From: JAZKFT01 sp043760535
GTDB taxonomy: Bacteria; Bacteroidota; Bacteroidia; Chitinophagales; Chitinophagaceae
Assembly (NCBI GenBank): GCA_043760535.1
Contig: JAYUOV010000025.1
Span: forward strand, 1 to 6,729
Direction of reading: 5' to 3'
Length of the DNA: 6,729 nt
Each line of letters begins with the position of its first letter. The first letter of the stretch is position 1. Below, piece by piece: positions 1 through 6,316 of the stretch. The notes below the pieces were generated by a model. The model made no database searches, was not told where the DNA came from, and saw nothing but the letters and a program-made list of their open reading frames with translations. The translations under genes were made by a program, and so were the position numbers.

Positions 1-927
1 ATTGATCTCTTTTATAAAAACACTGAGCACATAATCAAAACTATCTTTTGTGGCGCCATGCACCTGTGGTATGCAGCGAAAAGAATAAGGATCCTGCACC
101 TGTGCTTTTTTTTGTGCTGCAATTTCACTACCACTTAATAATTGGCGCATGGTAGCAGCGGTTTCTACCTGTCCGCTATGAGAGCGTATGGCGTGAATAT
201 TTTCGTGCAGTGGCTCAATGGTACAATCAAATGCATCATAACTGATGGCTGCAATAATGTTGGCCCATTTTATCAGGCGGTCGCATTGAATAAGGCTGTG
301 TAAACCATAAGCAGTCATAAATTGAGTGCCATTAATTAAAGCAAGTCCTTCTTTACTTTTCAGTTCAATAGGTTGCCAATCAAATTTTTTCATTGCTTCT
401 GCGGCTGGCATTTTTTCTCCTGCATGATATACTTCGCCCAAACCAATTAGTGGTAAACTTAAATGACTGAGTGGAGCCAGATCGCCGGAAGCACCCAAAG
501 AACCTTGAGTGTAAATCACGGGCAACACATCATTGTTGTACATATCCATCAGCCTTTCAACAGTATCGGTTTGTACACCCGAGTGGCCATAGCTGAGCGA
601 TTTTATCTTAAAAGCGATCATCAGTTTTACAATATCCTTCGGCACTTCTTCACCCATACCACAGGCATGAGATTGTAGCAGGTTGCACTGCAGTTCCTGC
701 AACTGTGTTTTATCTATCTGTACATTTTGCAAATAGCCAAAACCTGTGTTGATGCCATAATACAGGGCATCGCTATTATCCATTTTATCATCCAGATAAT
801 GGCGGCATTTTTCAATATTTTCGTAGGCTTCAAAAGTGATGGAGATCAATTGCTCATACTGTATCAGGTGTTTTACCTGCTGAAAGCTGAGTTGGTTTTT
901 GTCTAAAGGCAGGTAGTTGTAGCTCAT
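1..927 (-). CDS. hutH: Histidine ammonia-lyase (HAL/PAL/TAL family), N-terminal 309 codons, 3' end outside window
   Basis: The family eliminates ammonia from an aromatic amino acid; HutH converts L-histidine to urocanate, the first step of histidine degradation, as a cytosolic homotetramer. Visible motifs in order: YGINTGFG at residues 57-64 with the catalytic-type Tyr57; SHACG at 86-90 (His87 at the HutH substrate-contact position); GSLGASGDLAPLSH at 142-155, whose Ala146-Ser147-Gly148 cyclise to the MIO electrophile; LINGTQ at 197-202 (Asn199); and VQDPYSFRCIPQVHGA at 277-292 with Gln278, Tyr281 and Arg284. The QDxYSxRCIPQVHGA block is characteristic of HutH. The SH pair fits HAL, but some Bacteroidota tyrosine ammonia-lyases also carry it, so substrate is inferred. 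The family is about 500 residues, so roughly 190 C-terminal residues, including the distal catalytic Glu, lie outside. The start is the ATG at 927-925, giving a normal family N-terminus. It lies 25 nt after a disrupted small gene. Family assignment is very secure; histidine as substrate is probable. Confidence 0.9.
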   Translation of the reverse strand, partial: MSYNYLPLDKNQLSFQQVKHLIQYEQLISITFEAYENIEKCRHYLDDKMDNSDALYYGINTGFGYLQNVQIDKTQLQELQCNLLQSHACGMGEEVPKDIVKLMIAFKIKSLSYGHSGVQTDTVERLMDMYNNDVLPVIYTQGSLGASGDLAPLSHLSLPLIGLGEVYHAGEKMPAAEAMKKFDWQPIELKSKEGLALINGTQFMTAYGLHSLIQCDRLIKWANIIAAISYDAFDCTIEPLHENIHAIRSHSGQVETAATMRQLLSGSEIAAQKKAQVQDPYSFRCIPQVHGATKDSFDYVLSVFIKEIN

Positions 928-952
928 TGTTTGCAGTCGTTTTATCCCAAGG

Positions 953-1254
953 CTAAAGCCACGGGTTAGTAAGTATTTCTTTTTTTAACCAGCGTTCGGT
1001 ATTCTGTTGGGCAACATTGGCGACGCTCCGTTCAACAGTAGTGCAAATGGCACCACCTACAAAAGTAACGCAGAGGCACAGTTATGTGCTCAATAGAATT
1101 AATATAACCGAAATGAGTGCCGTAATGCCAAGGGTTTTACAATGTTCGCCAATGTCGCTTCATCATGGTTCTAAAGCTGGTAATCAAGTGGTCTTTTTTT
1201 ATACTTTTTCAACACCTGCAAAGTAGAAATTTTACCCGCAACCCAAACAATCAT
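953..1254 (-). pseudogene. Disrupted small membrane-protein gene (about 100 codons), two in-frame stops and one frameshift
   Basis: I do not recognise a family. The minus strand opens with ATG at 1254, 11 nt after the stop of the upstream gcr-type gene, and reads 27 sense codons (starting MIVWVAGKISTLQVLKKYKK) to a TAG at 1173-1171. The same frame continues as NHDEATLANIVK until an A-run at 1138-1135. One extra A there would continue it as TLGITALISVILILLST, a hydrophobic probable membrane segment, to a TAA at 1084-1082. Beyond that the frame stays open for 42 codons: a second hydrophobic stretch (LCLCVTFVGGAICT), then a charged tail ending in NTERWLKKEILTNPWL, stopping at TAG 955-953. The length is 302 nt, so restoring one base gives exactly 101 codons. 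The protein-like order (basic N-terminus, hydrophobic core, amphipathic tail) suggests a decayed gene or one with sequence errors. It may instead be only a non-coding leader of hutH. The interpretation is inference. Confidence 0.4.
1218..1247 (-). promoter_or_regulatory. Candidate Bacteroidota-type promoter (TTTG ... TACTTTG) ahead of relic and hutH
   Basis: On the minus strand TTTG (1247-1244) is followed after 18 nt by TACTTTG (1225-1219). This resembles the Bacteroidota -33 TTTG / -7 TAnnTTTG pair with one base missing in the -7 spacer. If used, transcription would start just after the gcr-type gene and run through the relic into hutH with a leader of nearly 290 nt. It lies inside the reading frame of the relic if that starts at 1254. 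No other promoter-like element was seen nearer to hutH. Confidence 0.3.
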
Positions 1255-1265
1255 TTACCAACAAA

Positions 1266-3248
1266 TTATTTGCCTGTAGCAAGTTCCTGTGGCTGCCGTT
1301 CTTTTTTTGGTGGAAATAAAAAATCGCCGGGAAAACGGAGAAAATAGAGGCCGGAAATTTTAAGCAATGGAATCAGTTGGGTGCCGGAAACTTTTCTCGA
1401 TTTCATGGCTACATATAAGGCCATGGAAAAGCTAACCAGCAAGTTAGTAGTGGCAATAATCAGTAAACCCGAAATATAAAAAAGCCATTGGCTGAGTGTA
1501 AACGAAAAGCCATGGGCAACTGCTGCAAAGCTGAAAAAACCTGAGGATATGGTTACGTGCCGTATATCCAGCGGTATGCCGAAAATATGGCCAAAGAACA
1601 TCATAAACCCAAGGCCAAAACCAAGAAAAACATTGCCCATTAATGCCCCGAGATTTTTATCGATATACAAGGCCAGACGGATGGTTTTTTTTGCTCCGAA
1701 AAGATTGCGGATGTTTCTGTTAACCCGTATGCGTTCAGGTATTTTTCCATAGATAACCATGTTATCGAAATAGCCGCTTACAATACCGCTCATAAACAAT
1801 AAAAATGCCGCCACACCTGCAAACCAAATGTTGCGGATGGATGGCTGTACATCATGCAGAATATGTTCCACTTTAACCTCATTTACCAGATGGCTGCCGG
1901 CAATTTTGTAATATAAGAATGCAATGAGCATCGTAAGCGGAAATACAATAACCAGATTGCCAAATAAAGATGCCAGTTGGCTGCGAAAAACCTTGCCCAC
2001 CATAAGTGCCAGATTATTAAGCGAAGGCGAACGTGGATTGGTATTATCCAGCGATGTGGCAATGGCAGATGCAGTAAGGGCGGGCTGTTTGGTGGCAATA
2101 GTACCCCGTATTAAATGGATTACAACAAACGCTATAGCATAGTTTAAGCCAAATAAAAAGCTCTGCCAAAAGGGTGCGGATGGTACAAACCCCAACATTA
2201 ATTTTATGAGGGCAGCTACAGAAATAATAACGCCGCCAATAGCTGCCGATTTTATAAACTGGACATACTCTTTAAGGTTATTGGTAATGTATTTTTCGCC
2301 GGTACGGCTGCCATGTTCAGCTATCTGATAAGCTAAAAAAGAGAAGTTAGATGAGAGAAAACTGCGTATCCGGTTATGGGTATTTTCGCTTTCTACCACC
2401 TCTTTAAAATATTCGGAATAAGACATGGTGCTTACATCGGCTGAGGGATCTATAATGGTAATAATAATCTGTAGCCGAAGCAGGTGCTGGCGGATGCGTT
2501 CTATTATAAATGTTTGTTGTAAACTGGTGCCAGTTTGTAGTGTGGCTTTGCGTATTGCTTTTATCTGTACAAGGCTTTTATCCAGCAAATGCATTAGTTG
2601 CTGAAAAGTAGTTTCCTGTATTTCGGCACCGCGATTTTTTATGGCTTCATGGTATTGTTGCCATACTTTATTTTGTTCAATAAATACATTAAAATGAGAG
2701 GCATTACCCACAGCTTTCTGCATCATTTTTTTATCGAGGCTTAGGGATGCAATGCTGTAAGTAAGTTTTTCTGCAGCCAGTAGTAATTGGTGCAGATGTG
2801 CTTCGTTTTCAAACGAAACATTGAGTTGAATACTTCGAAACAAATTGACCCATATTTGCGGGTCAACCAGGTTTATCCATTTATGATCCCAACGTTTTAT
2901 AAATATTTTCCGTACCTGTATCCGCAGGTCGTTTTCGGGTAGAAGGGTGGGTAATATTTTTTCAATAATTTTTTGCCGAAGCTCTGCAAAAAAACCGCTG
3001 CCGGTTACCAGTCCGCTATCGCTGAAAATGTATTGCAGGTCGGCTTTTGTAATGGTATTTGTAATAGCAGTTTTAATTCTTTGGCGAAGGTTTTCATCAC
3101 TTTTAATAAGAGAACAAAGGCTTCGGATGGTTTCTTCGGCAGTTATCTTTTTTCGCCTTGGCGGACGAATAATATCTACTAATCCTTTTAGTAAAGCTAG
3201 GTCTTTGGTTTGAATTAATAAGTTGTGTATTTGTGCTTCGATGTTCAT
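1266..3248 (-). CDS. Gcr-family multi-pass membrane protein ('site-specific recombinase' family, PF10136/COG4389 type), function unknown
   Basis: A 660-residue protein close to the usual length of the family named after gonococcal Gcr. Residues 1 to about 330 form a soluble, helix-rich, mostly charged domain. The family-typical motif AEHGSRTGEKYIT follows at 309-321, then hydrophobic segments at about 336-354 and 360-380. The conserved GTIATKQPALTASAIA loop is at 382-397. Further hydrophobic segments lie at about 429-447, 474-493, 534-556 and 587-610, with a weaker one near 565-580. The C-terminus is short, basic and hydrophilic (PPKKERQPQELATGK). There is no signal peptide, so it is predicted to sit in the inner membrane. 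I see neither the Arg-His-Arg-Tyr set of tyrosine recombinases nor a serine-recombinase domain, so the name should not be read as a function. The ATG at 3248 is the first Met and gives a plausible start. It lies 126 nt after the MurU-like gene and 11 nt before the relic. Confidence 0.88.
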   Translation of the reverse strand: MNIEAQIHNLLIQTKDLALLKGLVDIIRPPRRKKITAEETIRSLCSLIKSDENLRQRIKTAITNTITKADLQYIFSDSGLVTGSGFFAELRQKIIEKILPTLLPENDLRIQVRKIFIKRWDHKWINLVDPQIWVNLFRSIQLNVSFENEAHLHQLLLAAEKLTYSIASLSLDKKMMQKAVGNASHFNVFIEQNKVWQQYHEAIKNRGAEIQETTFQQLMHLLDKSLVQIKAIRKATLQTGTSLQQTFIIERIRQHLLRLQIIITIIDPSADVSTMSYSEYFKEVVESENTHNRIRSFLSSNFSFLAYQIAEHGSRTGEKYITNNLKEYVQFIKSAAIGGVIISVAALIKLMLGFVPSAPFWQSFLFGLNYAIAFVVIHLIRGTIATKQPALTASAIATSLDNTNPRSPSLNNLALMVGKVFRSQLASLFGNLVIVFPLTMLIAFLYYKIAGSHLVNEVKVEHILHDVQPSIRNIWFAGVAAFLLFMSGIVSGYFDNMVIYGKIPERIRVNRNIRNLFGAKKTIRLALYIDKNLGALMGNVFLGFGLGFMMFFGHIFGIPLDIRHVTISSGFFSFAAVAHGFSFTLSQWLFYISGLLIIATTNLLVSFSMALYVAMKSRKVSGTQLIPLLKISGLYFLRFPGDFLFPPKKERQPQELATGK

Positions 3249-3270
3249 GTTAAGGCTTGTTGGTCATTAA

Positions 3271-3327
3271 GTTATTGGTCAATGGTCATTGTTTTTTACT
3301 TACAATAACTGATTGACTAATAGCAAC
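3271..3327. repeat. Imperfect inverted repeat built from TTGGTCA-like units, between murU-like and gcr-type genes
   Basis: The left arm (3271-3292) carries ATTGGTCAAT, then GGTC and ATTGT. The right arm (3302-3327) carries ACAAT, then AACTG, ATTGACTAAT and AGCAAC. The 10-base blocks match in inverted orientation at 9 of 10 positions, and the inner ATTGT/ACAAT pair is perfect. A further TTGGTCATT copy just outside the left arm, near 3260-3269, makes a short degenerate direct repeat. The structure could be a weak terminator after the nucleotidyltransferase, a folded leader of the gcr-type mRNA, or merely a remnant of simple TGGTCAT-type intergenic repeats. It has no U-tract typical of a strong intrinsic terminator. 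Confidence 0.45.
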
Positions 3328-3337
3328 TGAATGCAGC

Positions 3338-3345
3338 CGAAAATA
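3338..3345 (-). promoter_or_regulatory. Possible -7 element for the gcr-type gene
   Basis: The minus strand reads TATTTTCG, five of six defined positions of TAnnTTTG, about 90 nt before the gcr-type start. I find no matching -33 TTTG at the usual 19-21 nt. If active, the inverted repeat at 3271-3327 would be in the 5' leader. Weak evidence only. Confidence 0.2.
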
Positions 3346-3374
3346 GGATATTGCTTTTGTAGAAGTTCCTAATG

Positions 3375-4091
3375 TTATGTAAACATTTGGGCAGCTTGTT
3401 CTAATTTTTCGGTAGTGCCAATATCTAAAAGCTTAAAGGAGGAATGATCGAAGGAATCGATGCGGTTATTCTGGCAGATATCGAGATATACATCAATCAT
3501 CGAAAACTTACCTTCGTTGCGGATAAGTTCAAATATTTCCCGGTTCAGCACCTGTATGCCACTAAAGGCTTTGTCTATAAAATTACCAAAGTCAAAAGGT
3601 ATTTTTCTTTCACCGGTTTTGTCGTTCCGCCAGCCGCAAAGCTGGCCGCTGCTGTTAAATAAAAGATAGCGGCTGCTGGTTCGGTTGCTTGTAGCCAAGG
3701 TGGCTATACTCATGGTGCGGATATGCGAATCAATCATTTCGTTCAGCGGCATATCTGTTAGTATATCGGCATTCATCACCACACAATTTTCTGTTTTTTC
3801 TAAAAACCATCCGGCCTTTTTTATGCCACCGCCGGTTTCCAGCACCTCATTTCTTTCATCGCTTATGGTTACGGTGCTGCCCCAGCCATTATTGGTTTCT
3901 AAGGCATCTATAATCTGGCTGGCAAAATGGTGCACATTTACTATTACATTGGTAATACCAAAGGCTTGCAGGTATTCTATATTTCGCTGTAAAACCGGCT
4001 TGCCATTTACCACCGCCAATGCCTTAGGATGCTGGTCGGTAAAGGGTTTTAGGCGGGTGCCCAGGCCGGCGGCGAGTATAAGTGCGTTCAT
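3375..4091 (-). CDS. Sugar-1-phosphate nucleotidyltransferase, MurU-like (N-acetylmuramate-1-phosphate uridylyltransferase type)
   Basis: A cytosolic enzyme of the NTP_transferase family (PF00483 type), which couples a sugar 1-phosphate to an NTP to give an NDP-sugar plus pyrophosphate. The N-terminal signature LAAGLGTRLKPFTDQHPKAL at residues 6-25 holds the nucleotide-binding GxGTR loop and the conserved Pro-Lys. LETGGGI at 84-90 matches the MurU block, MNADIL at 106-111 carries the metal-binding type Asp109, and FSGIQVL (176-182) and LDIGTTEKL (222-230) complete the fold. At 238 residues it is the compact single-domain length of MurU, without the left-handed beta-helix of GlmU. MurU makes UDP-MurNAc in peptidoglycan recycling, but related short enzymes use other sugars, and no AmgK-like kinase is adjacent here. 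The start is the ATG at 4091 (MNALILAAG). A longer frame from 4136 adds 15 residues without family similarity and begins upstream of the likely promoter. The family is secure, the substrate inferred. Confidence 0.9.
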   Translation of the reverse strand: MNALILAAGLGTRLKPFTDQHPKALAVVNGKPVLQRNIEYLQAFGITNVIVNVHHFASQIIDALETNNGWGSTVTISDERNEVLETGGGIKKAGWFLEKTENCVVMNADILTDMPLNEMIDSHIRTMSIATLATSNRTSSRYLLFNSSGQLCGWRNDKTGERKIPFDFGNFIDKAFSGIQVLNREIFELIRNEGKFSMIDVYLDICQNNRIDSFDHSSFKLLDIGTTEKLEQAAQMFT

Positions 4092-4115
4092 AATTGTATG
4101 CTCTTTATAATGTAG

Positions 4116-4123
4116 GCAAGATA
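4116..4123 (-). promoter_or_regulatory. Possible -7 element for the MurU-like gene
   Basis: The minus strand reads TATCTTGC, close to the TATCTTTGC form often seen in Bacteroidota promoters, 24 nt before the ATG at 4091. No convincing -33 TTTG lies at the standard spacing. It fits a separate promoter downstream of the dnaK terminator and supports the 4091 start over 4136. Confidence 0.25.
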
Positions 4124-4155
4124 CAATGCAAATCAAGTTGGGTATAGGTTAAATA

Positions 4156-4182
4156 TTAAGCATTTGCCAGGTTTTTGCTTAA
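4156..4182. repeat. Perfect 7-bp inverted repeat upstream of the MurU-like gene
   Basis: TTAAGCA (4156-4162) and TGCTTAA (4176-4182) are exact inverse complements separated by 13 nt. The element sits between the dnaK terminator and the putative -7 box of the MurU-like gene, about 30 nt upstream of that box. The position suits an operator, but the repeat is short and AT-rich, so chance is a real alternative. Confidence 0.3.
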
Positions 4183-4192
4183 AAAGAACCGC

Positions 4193-4240
4193 AAAAAATT
4201 AAAACCCCCACAACTTTCGCTGTGGGGGTTTTAATTTTTT
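4193..4240 (-). terminator. Rho-independent terminator of dnaK (symmetrical, possibly bidirectional)
   Basis: The arms 4193-4212 and 4221-4240 are perfect inverse complements over 20 bp. The core is CCCCCACA/TGTGGGGG with an 8-nt loop, flanked on both sides by A-rich and T-rich tracts. Reading the minus strand, the stem begins 14 nt after the dnaK stop and ends in TTTTAATTTTTT, the classical intrinsic-terminator form. It separates dnaK from the MurU-like gene. The symmetric A/T flanks would let it work in either direction. Confidence 0.93.
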
Positions 4241-4254
4241 ATTCATCACTCTAA

Positions 4255-6165
4255 TTATTTCACTTCCTCAAACTCAGCATCAGTTACATGCTCGTCGGTT
4301 TTTTTATCGGCTCCGGCAAAACCTTCTTGTCCTTCGGGCTGTGCTTGTTCGGCACCGGGTTGGTTACCGGCGTTGTAAATATCCTGGCTGGCGGCTGTCC
4401 ATGCGGTGTTCATAGCTTCCATTGCTTTGTCTATTGCTGCTACGTCCTGTAGTTTGTGGGCTTCTTTCAGGTTGGTTAAAGCTTCTTCTATCGGGCCTTT
4501 TTTATCAGCAGGTATTTTATCGGCATACTCCTTCAGTTGCTTTTCTGTCTGAAAAATTAAACTATCAGCACCGTTTATTTTTTCAATCTTTTCTTTTTCA
4601 ACTTTATCACTCTGCTCATTTGCTTTTGCATCATTCTTCATTTTTTCAATCTCTTCTTTGCTCAATCCGCTACCGGCTTCTATGCGTATTTTTTGCTCTT
4701 TACCAGTTCCTTTGTCTTTGGCACTTACGTGCAAAATACCGTTGGCGTCTATATCAAAAGTTACTTCAATTTGGGGTACCCCACGTGGTGCGGGTGGCAA
4801 ATCGGCCAGGTTAAAGCGGCCTAAGCTTTTGTTATCAGCAGCTTTGGTACGTTCGCCTTGTACTACGTGTATTTCCACACCAGGCTGGTTATCGCTGGCA
4901 GTACTAAAGGTTTCAGATTTTTTGGTTGGTATGGTGGTATTAGAAGCTATTAGCGGCGTCATTACACCACCTAAAGTTTCAATACCAAGGCTTAGCGGGG
5001 TTACATCTAAAAGCAAAACATCTTTTACTTCGCCGGTTAATACACCACCTTGTATAGCTGCACCAATGGCTACTACTTCATCTGGATTAACACCTTTGTT
5101 AGGTTTTTTGCCAAAGAATTTTTCTACTATTTCCTGCACTTTAGGTATTCGGGTGCTACCACCTACCAAAATCACTTCATCTATCTGTGATGTAGAATAA
5201 CCAGCATCTTTTAAAGCTTTTTCGCATGGCGTTAGGCAGCGTTCGAACAATTTGTCTGCCAATGCTTCAAATTTAGCACGGGTTAATTTTTTAACCAGGT
5301 GCTTTGGCACGCCATCTACTGCGGTAATGTATGGCAGGTTTACTTCTGTTTCGGTGCTGCTGCTCAGTTCCACTTTAGCTTTTTCACTGGCTTCTTTCAA
5401 ACGTTGTAAGGCCATCGGGTCTTTGCGAAGGTCTATTGCTTCATCAGCTTTAAACTCATCGGCCAGCCAATCCATTATTACTTTATCAAAATCATCACCA
5501 CCCAAGTGTGTATCTCCGTTGGTGCTTTTTACTTCAAATACCCCATCACCCAAATCAAGCACGGAAACGTCGAAAGTTCCACCGCCTAAATCGAAGACTG
5601 CGATTTTTTGATCGGCATGTTTTTTATCCATACCATAAGCCAAAGCTGCGGCTGTAGGCTCATTTACTATACGGCGAACATTTAAACCAGCTATTTCGCC
5701 AGCTTCTTTTGTGGCCTGACGCTGCGCATCGTTAAAGTAAGCAGGTACGGTTATTACTGCATCGGTTACTTCTGTACCCAGGTAATCTTCGGCAGTTTTT
5801 TTCATTTTCTGCAGCACCATAGCACTAATTTCCTGTGGGGTGTATTGGCGGCCGTCTATATCTATACGAACGGTATTATTGTCACCTTTTACTACTTTAT
5901 AACCCCAATGTGTCAGTTCTTCTGTTACTTCATCGTAGCGGCGACCCATAAAACGCTTTACGCTGGTAATGGTATTGTGCGGGTTGGTAATGGCCTGACG
6001 CTTGGCAGGATCACCCACTTTACGCTCACCATTCTTTAAAAACGCTACTATGGAAGGGGTTGTACGGCGGCCTTCATCGTTGGCAATTACAACCGGCTCG
6101 TTACCTTCCATTACACTTACACAACTATTGGTTGTGCCTAAGTCTATACCTATTATTTTTCCCAT
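4255..6165 (-). CDS. dnaK: Molecular chaperone DnaK (Hsp70), complete
   Basis: A cytosolic ATP-dependent Hsp70 that binds exposed hydrophobic peptides, working with DnaJ and GrpE. It has 636 residues, the normal bacterial length (E. coli 638). The nucleotide-binding domain spans about 1-380: phosphate-1 motif IDLGTTNS at 7-14, NEPTAAALAYG at 168-178, FDLGGGTFDVSVLD at 191-204 with the autophosphorylation-type Thr197, and VILVGGSTRIPKVQEIV at 331-347. The conserved hydrophobic linker and start of the substrate domain, VLLLDVTPLSLG, is at 383-394. The beta-sandwich follows to about 500, then a helical lid and a flexible Gln/Gly/Pro-rich tail from about 600, ending in EFEEVK. The ATG at 6165 gives MGKIIGIDLGTTNS, the standard N-terminus. 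Neither grpE nor dnaJ is adjacent, and the gene has its own terminator, so it is probably monocistronic. All key motifs are intact. Confidence 0.99.
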   Translation of the reverse strand: MGKIIGIDLGTTNSCVSVMEGNEPVVIANDEGRRTTPSIVAFLKNGERKVGDPAKRQAITNPHNTITSVKRFMGRRYDEVTEELTHWGYKVVKGDNNTVRIDIDGRQYTPQEISAMVLQKMKKTAEDYLGTEVTDAVITVPAYFNDAQRQATKEAGEIAGLNVRRIVNEPTAAALAYGMDKKHADQKIAVFDLGGGTFDVSVLDLGDGVFEVKSTNGDTHLGGDDFDKVIMDWLADEFKADEAIDLRKDPMALQRLKEASEKAKVELSSSTETEVNLPYITAVDGVPKHLVKKLTRAKFEALADKLFERCLTPCEKALKDAGYSTSQIDEVILVGGSTRIPKVQEIVEKFFGKKPNKGVNPDEVVAIGAAIQGGVLTGEVKDVLLLDVTPLSLGIETLGGVMTPLIASNTTIPTKKSETFSTASDNQPGVEIHVVQGERTKAADNKSLGRFNLADLPPAPRGVPQIEVTFDIDANGILHVSAKDKGTGKEQKIRIEAGSGLSKEEIEKMKNDAKANEQSDKVEKEKIEKINGADSLIFQTEKQLKEYADKIPADKKGPIEEALTNLKEAHKLQDVAAIDKAMEAMNTAWTAASQDIYNAGNQPGAEQAQPEGQEGFAGADKKTDEHVTDAEFEEVK

Positions 6166-6207
6166 AGTATCTAAAATTTAATTGTTTACAAGTTTACGTG
6201 ATTATTT

Positions 6208-6224
6208 CTCAATCATTGTGCCAA
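6208..6224 (-). promoter_or_regulatory. Candidate sigma-54-like promoter of dnaK
   Basis: The minus strand reads TTGGCAC (6224-6218), 5 nt, then TTGAG (6212-6208). This resembles the -24/-12 sigma-54 pattern TGGCAC-N5-TTGCA, with an exact -24 box but A instead of C in the -12 GC doublet. A start about 12 nt downstream would give a leader of roughly 30 nt before the ATG at 6165. An alternative is TAAACTTG nearer the gene, a weak TAnnTTTG match. The functional assignment is inference. Confidence 0.35.
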
Positions 6225-6316
6225 TGGTGCGTTGGGTGAAAAATTGGCAGTTTGAGGAGTAGTAGATTGATTGAAATCAGGACTTTGTGATTTGTAAAAA
6301 ATGGAACTAATAATTA

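Noticed and set aside
946..965. A small imperfect hairpin (CCC..GGC..GCC..GGG) just before hutH
   Set aside because: Only two 3-bp stem blocks with mismatches between and no U-tract; too weak to call a terminator or REP element.
1017..1226. A 69-codon plus-strand frame opposite the gcr/hutH gap
   Set aside because: Ser/Pro/Arg-rich composition without recognisable motifs, against the direction of all neighbours; the minus-strand reading is more protein-like.
1266..3248. Reading the gcr-type gene as evidence of a mobile element or integration system
   Set aside because: No recombinase catalytic motif, no flanking attachment-like repeats and no other mobility gene; the name is historical.
3685..4110. 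A 141-codon plus-strand frame
   Set aside because: Antisense to the MurU-like gene, which carries full family motifs; no independent evidence.
4092..4136. A 15-residue N-terminal extension of the MurU-like protein
   Set aside because: It adds non-family residues before MNALILAAG and would start upstream of the likely -7 box.
4658..5200. A long plus-strand frame (180 codons), with others at 4422-4814 and 5252-5611
   Set aside because: They lie antisense within dnaK, whose motifs are intact throughout; such frames are mirror images of its codon use.
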